From Xanthomonas arboricola (GTDB lineage: Bacteria; Pseudomonadota; Gammaproteobacteria; Xanthomonadales; Xanthomonadaceae), in NCBI RefSeq assembly GCF_003353015.1, contig NZ_QREM01000007.1:806044-870043 (forward strand): DNA of 64,000 nucleotides, given 5' to 3'. Each line of letters starts with the position of its first letter. Position 1 is the first letter of the stretch. Under the pieces are notes generated by a model. It was given only the letters and a program-made list of their open reading frames with translations, was not told the DNA's origin and did no database searches. Of this stretch, positions 28,917-37,482 are shown one piece after another. A program made the position numbers and the translations under genes.

Positions 28917-31099
28917 TGCGCAGCCTCCGTGCCCGCCGCAGGTCCGACCAGCAGCGCGCTCACCTGCGCGGTGTTGACCACGCCATCGCGACCGCCGCGG
29001 CCGCCGTTGTACTGCGCAAAATGCGCCAGCGCACTCATGTTGAAGCCATCTTCCAGCCGGAACCGGCATGGCTGCCCGGCCACCGCAGTAAAGCTGACCT
29101 GCGTGGACAATTGCTCGCCCACGCTATGCGGCATCACCACGACCTGCGCTTGCAGTGCCTGCCCGGGGCATTCCAGCACCAGCCGCTTGACCGCCGCAGT
29201 GACGCCGGTATTGATCGGGCCGTTGGCGTTGCGATAACGCAGCGTTACGCGATGCCGGCCCGCGCGCGTGGGAGTCCAGGCCCAGACCCGGCTACCCGCG
29301 ACTTCCTGCAACGGGCCGAGCGTCACCGATGGACTGTGCAGCGACTCCAGGCCATCGGCACGACGGGTCAGGCTGAGCACATGCACCAGGCCATCGTCGT
29401 GCAGATCCCAGTGCCGCGTGGCGTCCAGTGCCTGCCCATCCATGTACAACGTCGTCCCTTCCGGAACCGCGATGCGGTAGCCGTCGCCCTGCCGTTGCAC
29501 GACAGGCGCATCGGGCGTGCCGGGTGCGAACACCTGGTCTGGCTGCGGTGGAACCGTGGTGTCGGCGTTGCGGCCGACCAGATGCACCAGCGTGGTCTGG
29601 CCTTGTTGCTCGACCTGCCCCGCCACCAGCAACTCGCCTGCATCCGCCGTCGGCCGCTGCAGCACATACCGGCGGGCACCCTGTTCAAGCACGATCTGCT
29701 GGCGCTCGCCGAACAACGACGGCAGCAACGGACGCGGCAGTTTCGGAGCGACGCTGCCATCGGCGCCCACGCCGAACACGCCTTCCAGCACGGCGGAGAG
29801 ATAACCGGCAACCGACCACAACTGCCGCGGCGAATTCACCACCGGGCCGCTGCGGGCGCCCTCCTCCACGTGCACGGCCAGGCTCTGCATCTCGTAGTTT
29901 TCCATGTTGGAGCCGGCCAACGCGCTGCCGCGCATCAACGACTGCAGCTCCAGCGCAATGCGCGGCGCATCGTCCAGCTGGCGTGCGGCGCGCAGCGCAT
30001 ACGCGCTGACGAAGGGCCAGACGGCACGGTTGTGGTAGATCGGCTGCTCGGCTTCCTGCGGCCACACCACCGGGCTGCCGCCGGCAACCAGCGGATACCT
30101 GCGCAGTGCGATACGCGCGCGGTCTTTCGGAAAGACATCGGCCAGCACGCCGAGCGACACGCCGAGCAGATCGACCTTGGCGTAGCGCACCGGGTGTGCG
30201 GCATTGCCCAGGTAGCTCACGTACTGCTTGCTGCGCGCATCCCAGAAGCGCGCAGCGATGGCCTGGCGCAAGGTATCCGCCCACTGGGCGTACTGGTCTG
30301 CGCGCGCATCGCCATGCTGGCGCGCCAGTTGCTCGGCCAGACGCAGGGCCTGGTAGTGCAATACGTTGGTGGACAGGGCGAAGGACTCGGCAATGAAGCG
30401 CACATCCTGGCGCGTCCACTCTGGGTAAGTCTGCTCGCGCCAATCCAGAAACGAGGTTTCGCCGCGGTAGAGGCCGATCTGCGCATCGAAGACCGCGTCA
30501 CGATCCTGCGCGAGGGTGGCCTGCAACGCCTCCCAGACGTCTTCAGCGAACGCCTTGTCATCCAGCAGGCTGCGCGCGGCAAGAAACCACACCACGCGGT
30601 CGCTGCTGATCGGCCAGCTGCCACCGGAGCCGGTGTCCTGCGCAACAAACCCCCCCGCCGTCTGCCCATCGCGCGCCGCCGACAGCTTGAAGCGCAGCGC
30701 AGTGCGCGTGCGCTCCGGCTCCAACCGCGCCAACGCCAGATCGGCGGCGAAGCTGACATCGCGCGTCCACACATAAGGCCAGCGCTCACCGGTTTCGAAA
30801 CAGGCGCAAGGCACCGGCTTGCCGTCGTTGAAAGCCGGATCGCGGATCGCCTCGACACGGTCGTCGGCCATTTCCTGCTGCGCCATGGCGAACAGGGCGT
30901 CGAATAACGGACTGGCGGTATGGGTGCGCATCGGCTGCGGCCCGATGCGGCGCTCGCCCTGCGGCCAGCGCAACACGAAACCGCCGTCTTCTAGCGCCTG
31001 CGCTTGCGCACGGCGGCCCTGGAATTCCAGCTCATCGGCCAACACCGGCGAGCTTGCCGCAACGCCGAGCGTTGCAGCCATGCAGATCATCTTCAGCAT
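28913..31099 (-). CDS. Six-hairpin-fold glycoside hydrolase, exported
   Basis: 728 aa with a signal peptide (MICMAATLGVAASSPVLA). The middle (about residues 75-430) has the alternating-helix pattern of (alpha/alpha)6 glucoamylase/debranching-like enzymes: RWPYVWTRDVSFAADLALAR, GSGGSWPISSDRVVWFLAAR and YHNRAVWPFVSAYALR. The C-terminal third is beta-rich. Exact family and substrate are not clear by eye; in this setting a maltodextrin-acting exo-glycosidase is likely. First gene of its operon and divergent to the GH97 gene, with the shared palindrome about 145 bp upstream. Confidence 0.75.
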   Translation of the reverse strand: MLKMICMAATLGVAASSPVLADELEFQGRRAQAQALEDGGFVLRWPQGERRIGPQPMRTHTASPLFDALFAMAQQEMADDRVEAIRDPAFNDGKPVPCACFETGERWPYVWTRDVSFAADLALARLEPERTRTALRFKLSAARDGQTAGGFVAQDTGSGGSWPISSDRVVWFLAARSLLDDKAFAEDVWEALQATLAQDRDAVFDAQIGLYRGETSFLDWREQTYPEWTRQDVRFIAESFALSTNVLHYQALRLAEQLARQHGDARADQYAQWADTLRQAIAARFWDARSKQYVSYLGNAAHPVRYAKVDLLGVSLGVLADVFPKDRARIALRRYPLVAGGSPVVWPQEAEQPIYHNRAVWPFVSAYALRAARQLDDAPRIALELQSLMRGSALAGSNMENYEMQSLAVHVEEGARSGPVVNSPRQLWSVAGYLSAVLEGVFGVGADGSVAPKLPRPLLPSLFGERQQIVLEQGARRYVLQRPTADAGELLVAGQVEQQGQTTLVHLVGRNADTTVPPQPDQVFAPGTPDAPVVQRQGDGYRIAVPEGTTLYMDGQALDATRHWDLHDDGLVHVLSLTRRADGLESLHSPSVTLGPLQEVAGSRVWAWTPTRAGRHRVTLRYRNANGPINTGVTAAVKRLVLECPGQALQAQVVVMPHSVGEQLSTQVSFTAVAGQPCRFRLEDGFNMSALAHFAQYNGGRGGRDGVVNTAQVSALLVGPAAGTEAAQ

Positions 31100-31341
31100 C
31101 GAAGCGGCCAGACGGCTTGCACCGTCGGCCTCCCTCCCTCGTTGCACGCGTTGTAGTGCGCGGCACTGGCGTGCCACGGGCGCGGACCCTCCCAGGTGCC
31201 GTGACGCCATGGTAGACGCGCGCTCAGCGGTTCCGCATCAATGCATACGTATTCATGGCAATGGCTGCAGTGCAGCATGGTCCATCCACGCCACAGCGCT
31301 GCATAGTCGCCGCTGACGCAACGGCCGCCTTGGGAGGGGAT
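31100..31341. promoter_or_regulatory. Divergent promoter region with LacI-type operator
   Basis: 242 bp between the glycosidase-MFS-GH13 operon (minus) and the GH97 gene (plus). Palindrome TGCATACGTATTCA is at 31242-31255, placed to control both directions. Frames crossing this region are not coding. Confidence 0.7.
31242..31255. promoter_or_regulatory. Putative LacI-family operator 1
   Basis: TGCATACGTATTCA, a near-perfect 14-bp palindrome. The same motif occurs before the TonB receptor and before the GH13 alpha-glucosidase. A central CG and TA-rich arms are typical of LacI-family sites. Confidence 0.75.
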
Positions 31342-33420
31342 ATGCCGCTGGTTCCACATCGCGTGCGTTCGATAGCGCGCGCCGCATGCAGTGCGCGACT
31401 GCTTGTCCTGTTGCTTGGCAGTCTTGCGGGCATCGCGCAGGCCGAGCGCATCGCCATCAGTGCCGATTCGCCCGGCAACATCCTGCAGGTCACGCTGGAA
31501 GTGAACGGCGGCACGCCCTACTACCGCGTGCAACGCCTGGGCCAGCCAGTGCTGGAACGCTCGCGCCTGGGTTTCCAGTTGCGCGACGGGCGGCTGGACC
31601 GCGGCCTGGTCGTCCTCTCGCAAGCACGCCAAGCCCATGACGATACCTGGGAACAACCCTGGGGCGAGACGCGCCTGGTGCGCAACCACTACAACGAACT
31701 AAGCGTCAGCCTGGGCGAACGCAGCGGCGCGCAACGCCGCTTCGATGTGATCTTGCGCGTGTACGACGATGGCATCGGCCTGCGCTATCACTTTCCCGAG
31801 CAGGCGGGATTGCGCGAAGCCATCATCGACGAAGAAGTCACCGAATTCGCCATCGCGCAACCGTCCGAGGCATGGTGGATTCCGGCAGGCGAGCCGATCC
31901 ACTACGAATACCTGTATCAGCGCACGCCGTTGAACCAGGTCGCGCTGGCACATACGCCGCTCACCTTGCGCACCGAGAGCGGACTGCATGTCGCGCTGCA
32001 TGAGGCGGCGCTAGTCGACTACGCCGGCATGTGGCTGCGCCGTACCGAAGGCCAGCGCCTGCGCGCGCAGCTGTCGCCCGCCGCCGAAGGCTGGAAGGTG
32101 CGGCGCAAGCTGCCGTTCGATACGCCGTGGCGCACGCTGCAGATCGCCGACCAGGCCACCGGGCTGGTGGAATCCAACCTGATCCTCAACCTCAACGCGC
32201 CCAACGCCTTGGGCGACGTGAGCTGGGTCAAGCCGTCCAAGTATGTCGGGGTGTGGTGGTCCATGCATCTCAACCAGCAGACCTGGGCAACCGGGCCGAC
32301 CCACGGCGCCACCACCGCCAACACCAGGCGCTACATCGATTTTGCCGCGGCGCACGGCTTTCGTGGCGTGCTGGTGGAAGGCTGGAATCCGGGCTGGAAC
32401 GGCGAATGGTTCGGCAACGGCGGCAGTTTCGATTTCACCCGGCCGACGCCGGATTTCGACCTGCCCGCACTGAGCCACTACGCCGCCGGCAAGGGCGTGC
32501 ATCTGATCGGCCATCATGAAACGGGGTGCGCAGTGGATCATTACGAAGACCAGATCGCCGAAGCGATGGACCTGTACGCCCGCTTCGGCGTGGACTCGGT
32601 CAAGACCGGTTATGTCTGCGACGACGGCCAGGTGGAGCGTCGCAATCCCGCAGGCGGCACGCCGTTGCGCGAATGGCATGACGGCCAATGGATGGCGCGC
32701 CATCATCTGCGCGTGGTGCGCGAGGCCGCCGAGCGGCATCTCGCCGTCAACGCGCACGAGCCGATCAAGGACACCGGCCTGCGCCGCACCTATCCCAACT
32801 GGATCTCGCGCGAAGGCGCGCGCGGCATGGAGTACAACGCCTGGGGCCAGCCACCGAATCCGCCCGAGCACGAGGTCAACCTGGTGTTCACCCGCCTGCT
32901 GGCCGGGCCGATGGATTACACGCCGGGCATCGTCAGCCTGAAAGGCCGCGACGGCCAGGCGATTCCCAGCACGCTCGCACGCCAGCTGGCGCTGTACGTG
33001 ACGCTTTACAGCCCGATCCAGATGGCCGCCGATCTGCCCGAGCATTACCTGCAGCACCGTGACGCCTTCCGCTTCATCGAGGACGTGGCGGTGGATTGGG
33101 ACCAGACCCGTGCCTTGAATGGCGAAGTCGGCGACTACGTCACCATCGCGCGCAAGGACCGGCATAGCCGCGACTGGTTCCTGGGCAGCATCACCGACGA
33201 GCATGGCCGGCTGCTGCAGGTGCCGCTCGGGTTTCTCGAGCCCGGCGTGCGTTACACCGCGCAGATCTACCGCGACGGTGACGATGCGGACTATGTCGGC
33301 AACCCGTTCGCCTTTGTGCGCGAACAACGCCAGGTCAGCAGCGTTGACACGCTGGAACTGCGTCTTGCGCCAGGCGGTGGGCAGGCGATTCGCTTCGTGC
33401 CGATGGATGGGAAGCGCTGA
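31342..33420 (+). CDS. GH97 alpha-glucosidase (SusB-like)
   Basis: 692 aa from the ATG at 31342, exported (signal region LLVLLLGSLAGIAQA). N-terminal beta-sandwich, then a catalytic barrel with LVEGWNPGWNGEW (about residues 345-357), GHHETGCAVDHYEDQI, FGVDSVKTGYV, NAHEPIKDTGLRRTYPNW and SREGARGMEYNAWG, the usual GH97 blocks, and a C-terminal beta domain. GH97 enzymes cleave alpha-glucosides or alpha-galactosides; the HETG and SREG glutamates fit the SusB-type inverting group (inference). Upstream in-frame codons to 31255 overlap the operator and were excluded. Confidence 0.9.
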   Translation: MPLVPHRVRSIARAACSARLLVLLLGSLAGIAQAERIAISADSPGNILQVTLEVNGGTPYYRVQRLGQPVLERSRLGFQLRDGRLDRGLVVLSQARQAHDDTWEQPWGETRLVRNHYNELSVSLGERSGAQRRFDVILRVYDDGIGLRYHFPEQAGLREAIIDEEVTEFAIAQPSEAWWIPAGEPIHYEYLYQRTPLNQVALAHTPLTLRTESGLHVALHEAALVDYAGMWLRRTEGQRLRAQLSPAAEGWKVRRKLPFDTPWRTLQIADQATGLVESNLILNLNAPNALGDVSWVKPSKYVGVWWSMHLNQQTWATGPTHGATTANTRRYIDFAAAHGFRGVLVEGWNPGWNGEWFGNGGSFDFTRPTPDFDLPALSHYAAGKGVHLIGHHETGCAVDHYEDQIAEAMDLYARFGVDSVKTGYVCDDGQVERRNPAGGTPLREWHDGQWMARHHLRVVREAAERHLAVNAHEPIKDTGLRRTYPNWISREGARGMEYNAWGQPPNPPEHEVNLVFTRLLAGPMDYTPGIVSLKGRDGQAIPSTLARQLALYVTLYSPIQMAADLPEHYLQHRDAFRFIEDVAVDWDQTRALNGEVGDYVTIARKDRHSRDWFLGSITDEHGRLLQVPLGFLEPGVRYTAQIYRDGDDADYVGNPFAFVREQRQVSSVDTLELRLAPGGGQAIRFVPMDGKR

Positions 33421-33734
33421 CTTGCTGGCGACGGCGCGCCCAGGCCGCTTGCAACGGGCTCGATTGCATCACGCAGCGGCACTGCAGCCGCTGCGGATCG
33501 CGCAATGACGTTGCCTCACGCCGGGCGCATGTCGTACCGCGCTGCAGCGGAGCTTGCGTGGAATCGATTCCAGCGCAATCGGCCGGATTGAATACGTATG
33601 CAGTGCCCGTTTGCATGCAGGTGCGGTGTCTACCATACGTCGCAGTCGTGATGCCGGTAGTGGCGTGCGATGCAATGCATCCAGGCGTCTGCCGGATCGA
33701 AAATCGAAGAACAACATGTACCTGGGAGGGGAAA
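33421..33734. promoter_or_regulatory. GH97-TonB receptor intergenic region
   Basis: 314 bp. It has a GC hairpin (GCAGCGGC / GCCGCTGC, 33473-33494) without a T-run after the GH97 stop, and the palindrome at 33589. The receptor's Shine-Dalgarno is GGGAGGGG just before its ATG. The in-frame codons from 33558 include the operator and are not treated as coding. Confidence 0.6.
33589..33602. promoter_or_regulatory. Putative LacI-family operator 2
   Basis: TGAATACGTATGCA, the reverse complement of operators 1 and 3. It lies 133 bp before the TonB receptor ATG. Confidence 0.75.
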
Positions 33735-36509
33735 ATGTTGAAGCACAAGCGCTCCGCGCTGAGTATCGCCCTGGCCGTTGCCATGGCACCGACGTTGGCG
33801 GCCGCGCAATCGGCGGCGCCGGCGCAAGCAGCCGACACCGAACAGACTGCTTCCGAAAACACCGCCGGCACGGTGACCGAGCTGGACAAGGTCCAGGTCA
33901 CCGGCCTGCGCCGCGCGATCGAGGGCGCCATCTCGGTCAAGCGGGATTCCACCTCGATCGTGGAAGCCATCTCCGCCGAAGACATCGGCCGCCTGCCGGA
34001 CGTGAGCATTGCCGAATCGCTGGCGCGCCTGCCCGGCCTGGCCGCGCAACGTGTCGCCGGTCGCGCGCAGGTGATCAGCGTGCGAGGCCTGTCGCCGGAC
34101 TTTTCCACCACCCTGCTCAACGGCCGCGAAGTGGTGAGCACCGGCGACAACCGCAGCGTGGAATTCGACCAATACCCGTCCGAACTGGTCAGCGGCGTCA
34201 CCGTCTACAAGACGCCCGATGCCGGCCTGGTCGGCCAGGGTTTGTCCGGCACCGTCGACATGCAGACCGCACGCCCGCTCAGCTACCAAGAACGTGTGAT
34301 CGCCATCGGTGGCCGCTACCAGCGCAACTCACTGGGCAAGGCTGCCAACGTCGATCCATACGGCAACCGCTTCAATGTCAGCTACATCGACCAGTTCGCC
34401 GACCGCACCATCGGCCTGACCATCGGCTACGCCCACACCGACATGCCGCTGCAGGAAAACCAGGTGGGTCTGTACGAACCCTGGCAACCGGTCAATGCAC
34501 GGCGCCCGCGCCCAGGCGTGGCCGATGGCGTGTACTTTTCCGATGGCATCAAGGCATTGCGCCGCACCGGCAACCAGAAGCGCGACGGCGTCATGGCCAC
34601 GTTGCAGTACCGCCCGTCCAACGCCTGGACCAGCACGCTCGACGCCTTCCACACCGAAGCCGAGCAGATCGACACCGCCAACCAGTTCGAGCTCAACCTG
34701 AGCAACTACAACGGTGGCTATACGCCGGGGCTGAACATCACCGGTGTGCGGGTCAACGACAACGGCAGCTTCGTCGGCGGCACCGCCAGCGGCGTCTACC
34801 CACTGGTGCGGGGCATGTACAACAAGCGCGAAGACACCATCGACGCATTCGGCTGGAACAACGAAATCGCCGCCGGCGCGGTCAGGATCGTCGCCGACCT
34901 GAACTACTCCAAGGCCACCCGCGACGAATTGAACCTGGAGAACAATCTCCAGCGCGCTCCCATGCCACAGCTGGACACCGTGGGCGTGTCGGTCGTCGGC
35001 AACGGCTTCTCGCAGCTGGCGCCAGGCATGAACTATTCCAATCCGGGTGAGCTGTTCCTGACCAACACCATCTATGGCTCCGGCTACGGCAAGGTGCCCA
35101 GCGTGGAAGACGTGCTGAAAGGTGCGCGCCTGCAGGCCAGCTTTCCGATGCCCGAAGCGCTGAGCTGGTTCTCGGATCTGGATGTGGGCGTCAACTACGC
35201 CAATCGCGAAAAGCAGAAGACCCAGCCGGAAGGCAACATCACCCTGGGCGCGCAGGGTGAATCCACCATCGCGCCGGACCTGCAATACGCGCCGGTCAAC
35301 CTGGGCTTTGCCGGCATCGGCGCCCTGCCCGCGTGGAACGTGCCGGCAGTGGTGTCGCGCTACATGCTGTTCAACCCTAGCGACGACGCCTCGTTCCTGG
35401 TGTCCAAGGCCTGGACGGTCGAAGAGAAGATCACCACCGCCTGGGTGCGTGCCAATCTCGATACCGCATGGGGCGATGTGGGCGTGCGCGGCAATTTCGG
35501 CGTGCAGCTGCAGAGCGCCGATCAATCCTCGCGCGCGAACTACTGGGATGCCTCGCAACCGGTGGGCAGTGAAGTGCGCCCGATCGACGACGGCAAGACT
35601 TATCGCGACTGGTTGCCCAGCCTGAATCTTGCGTTTCAGTTCCCGTACGAGCAGACCTTGCGTTTTGCGATGGCAAAGCAGGTTGCACGCCCGCGCGTGG
35701 ATCAGCTGCGCGCCTCGCTGGAATTCGGTGTCGACACCTCCACCGGCCGCCCCGGTGCCAGCGGCGGCAACCCGATGCTCGATCCCTGGCGCGCGAACGC
35801 CATCGATCTTTCCTACGAAAAATATTTTGCCGAGCGCGCCTACGTGGCCGCGGCGTTCTTCTACAAGGACCTGAAGAGCTACATCTACACCCAGAGCCGC
35901 GACAACTACGATTTTTCCGCATTGGTCGCCGGCTACGTACCGCCGCCGGGCTCGGCGCCGGTGCTGACCACCGGTACCTTCAGCGCCCCGTTCAACGGCA
36001 AGGGCGGCACGCTGCGCGGCGTCGAACTCACTGCATCGCTGCCGCTGGATCTGCTGTTTGCGCCACTGGAAGGCTTCGGCATCCAGGCCAGCGCCACCTT
36101 CAACGACAGCGACGTCAAGATCCGTGACCCGGAAAGCGCCTCCAGTGTCGGCGATGGCGAGATCAGCCTGCCCGGCCTGTCCGAACGCGTCTACAACCTC
36201 ACCGCCTATTACGAGCACAAGGGCTTCGAGGCACGCGTCAGCCAGCGTCGCCGCTCGGACTTCATCGGCGAGATCGGCAACTTCAACGGCAACCGCACGC
36301 TGCGCTACGTAGTCGGCGAAAACATCACCGACGCGCAGATCAGCTACAACTTCAGCGAAGGCAGCAGCCTGTCCGGCCTGACCCTGCTGCTGCAGGCCAG
36401 CAACCTCAGCAACTCGCCCTACCGCACCTACGCCGAAACCAGGGACCGTCCACTGGAATACATCGAATGGGGCCGCACCTTCGTGCTGGGCGTCAATTAC
36501 AAGTTTTGA
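33735..36509 (+). CDS. TonB-dependent receptor, probable maltodextrin transporter
   Basis: 924 aa. Signal peptide (ALSIALAVAMAPTLAAAQ), TonB-box-like segment LDKVQVTG near residue 58, plug domain (EAISAEDIGRLPDVSIAESLARLPG; VRGLSPDFSTTLLNGREV; GLSGTVDMQT) and a long beta-barrel ending in a terminal aromatic strand (EWGRTFVLGVNYKF). The plug type is that of Xanthomonas receptors found in carbohydrate-utilisation (CUT) loci. It would take maltodextrins through the outer membrane using TonB energy. Start at MLKHKRSALS with a strong Shine-Dalgarno. Confidence 0.95.
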   Translation: MLKHKRSALSIALAVAMAPTLAAAQSAAPAQAADTEQTASENTAGTVTELDKVQVTGLRRAIEGAISVKRDSTSIVEAISAEDIGRLPDVSIAESLARLPGLAAQRVAGRAQVISVRGLSPDFSTTLLNGREVVSTGDNRSVEFDQYPSELVSGVTVYKTPDAGLVGQGLSGTVDMQTARPLSYQERVIAIGGRYQRNSLGKAANVDPYGNRFNVSYIDQFADRTIGLTIGYAHTDMPLQENQVGLYEPWQPVNARRPRPGVADGVYFSDGIKALRRTGNQKRDGVMATLQYRPSNAWTSTLDAFHTEAEQIDTANQFELNLSNYNGGYTPGLNITGVRVNDNGSFVGGTASGVYPLVRGMYNKREDTIDAFGWNNEIAAGAVRIVADLNYSKATRDELNLENNLQRAPMPQLDTVGVSVVGNGFSQLAPGMNYSNPGELFLTNTIYGSGYGKVPSVEDVLKGARLQASFPMPEALSWFSDLDVGVNYANREKQKTQPEGNITLGAQGESTIAPDLQYAPVNLGFAGIGALPAWNVPAVVSRYMLFNPSDDASFLVSKAWTVEEKITTAWVRANLDTAWGDVGVRGNFGVQLQSADQSSRANYWDASQPVGSEVRPIDDGKTYRDWLPSLNLAFQFPYEQTLRFAMAKQVARPRVDQLRASLEFGVDTSTGRPGASGGNPMLDPWRANAIDLSYEKYFAERAYVAAAFFYKDLKSYIYTQSRDNYDFSALVAGYVPPPGSAPVLTTGTFSAPFNGKGGTLRGVELTASLPLDLLFAPLEGFGIQASATFNDSDVKIRDPESASSVGDGEISLPGLSERVYNLTAYYEHKGFEARVSQRRRSDFIGEIGNFNGNRTLRYVVGENITDAQISYNFSEGSSLSGLTLLLQASNLSNSPYRTYAETRDRPLEYIEWGRTFVLGVNYKF

Positions 36510-36540
36510 CGGGATGTGAGCTGCAAGCGATGCGCTGATT

Positions 36541-36830
36541 GGCTACATCCTTAGTTGTGGCTACATCGTTACCTTTGGCTACATCGTTACCTGTAGCCGC
36601 AGCGTCACCTGTGGCTGCATCGCTACCTGTAGCTACAGCGTCACCTGTAGCTACAGCGTCACCTGTAGCTACAGCGTCACCTGTGGCTGCAGCGTCACCT
36701 GTGGCTGCAGCGTCACTTGTGGCTATCGTGGCCCCTAGCTACAGCGTTACTTGAGGCTGCATCATTATCTGTAGCTGACTCACTGCCTGTAGCTGACTAG
36801 TTGCCTGTGGCTGCAGCGTTCCCTGCGTGC
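36541..36830. repeat. 18-bp tandem repeat (minisatellite), about 16 copies
   Basis: Degenerate direct repeats with consensus TGTAGCTACAGCGTCACC; three central copies are identical and the outer ones diverge. Each unit contains a short palindrome (GTAGCTAC or similar). The repeats keep one frame open (six-residue period VATASP), but it starts with TTG and lacks a ribosome site, so it is judged non-coding. Confidence 0.9.
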
Positions 36831-36876
36831 AAGTGAGCTGACCGCCCACGGCCAGCCCTCTGCACCAGGAGCACCA

Positions 36877-36915
36877 AAGCCCCTCTCCCACTGGGAGAGG
36901 GGTTGGGGTGAGGGT
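36877..36915. repeat. REP-like element CCCCTCTCCC...GGGAGAGGGG
   Basis: The hairpin CCCCTCTCCC / GGGAGAGGGG followed by TTGGGGTGAGGGT is a repeat found many times in Xanthomonas and related genomes, usually between genes. Confidence 0.8.
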
Positions 36916-37044
36916 ACGGCGCAAGCGCAGCGTGCACCCACGCAGTGCCCAGCGTTGCCCCATGCGCCGTCACTCAGGAGGCAGCCCTGCTGAGCAATAA
37001 ACAACGAACACTTTTTCTGATCAGACCGGCGCCATCAACCAAAA

Positions 37045-37081
37045 GAAACCCGCCGACGTGATGTCGGCGGGTTTCTTTTTT
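37045..37081. terminator. Strong bidirectional terminator
   Basis: A perfect 13-bp stem (GAAACCCGCCGAC and complement) with a 5-base loop, followed by T6 on the plus strand; on the minus strand it is followed by TTTT. It is more than 530 bases after the receptor stop and 400 after the next gene's end, so it may belong to an unannotated small RNA. Confidence 0.9.
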
Positions 37082-37482
37082 CCAGGCTTTCCACCAGAAC
37101 CTGCACCCACTTCTAGAGACCGCCCAAGGTAAACAGACGATCACGGCATTACCGGACATAAAAGCGGCACGCTGCGCAGGGCATCCGCCTGCCGCATCGT
37201 GATAGCGCCAAGACCGCCCACGACACAGCCATCCACGCAGTCGATCACCATAGAGCTGCACTTACCGGTGGGTACACTCCGGACGTCTGCAAGGCACTAC
37301 CGCATGCAGCGTCCACACAGCAGCCGGGTAATCTATCGAGCGATATCGCACAGCCGGCGTCGCACCGCAGGCACTCAGCGAATCAAGCACCGGCGAGGTA
37401 GTAAAAGTGAGGCAGCCTGTCAGGAATGCCTCGCTACGTTTCAAGCGATCACGCAAGCACGACGACCGCCCGCGATGCCGCA

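Larger units (their letters stand above)
36510..37482. other. Long intergenic region with repeats and an orphan terminator
   Basis: 973 bp between the receptor and the convergent GH13 gene. It contains an 18-bp minisatellite (36541-36830), a REP-like element (36877-36915) and a strong terminator (37045-37080). Frames crossing it are made of repeat translations or lack coding character. No protein gene is supported. Confidence 0.8.

Noticed and set aside
36539-36754. 71-codon frame through the 18-bp repeats (VATASP period)
   Set aside because: TTG start without ribosome site; the open frame follows from an 18-bp repeat unit being divisible by three.
36541-36830. Possible CRISPR array
   Set aside because: The 18-bp units are directly adjacent with no spacers and no cas gene is present.
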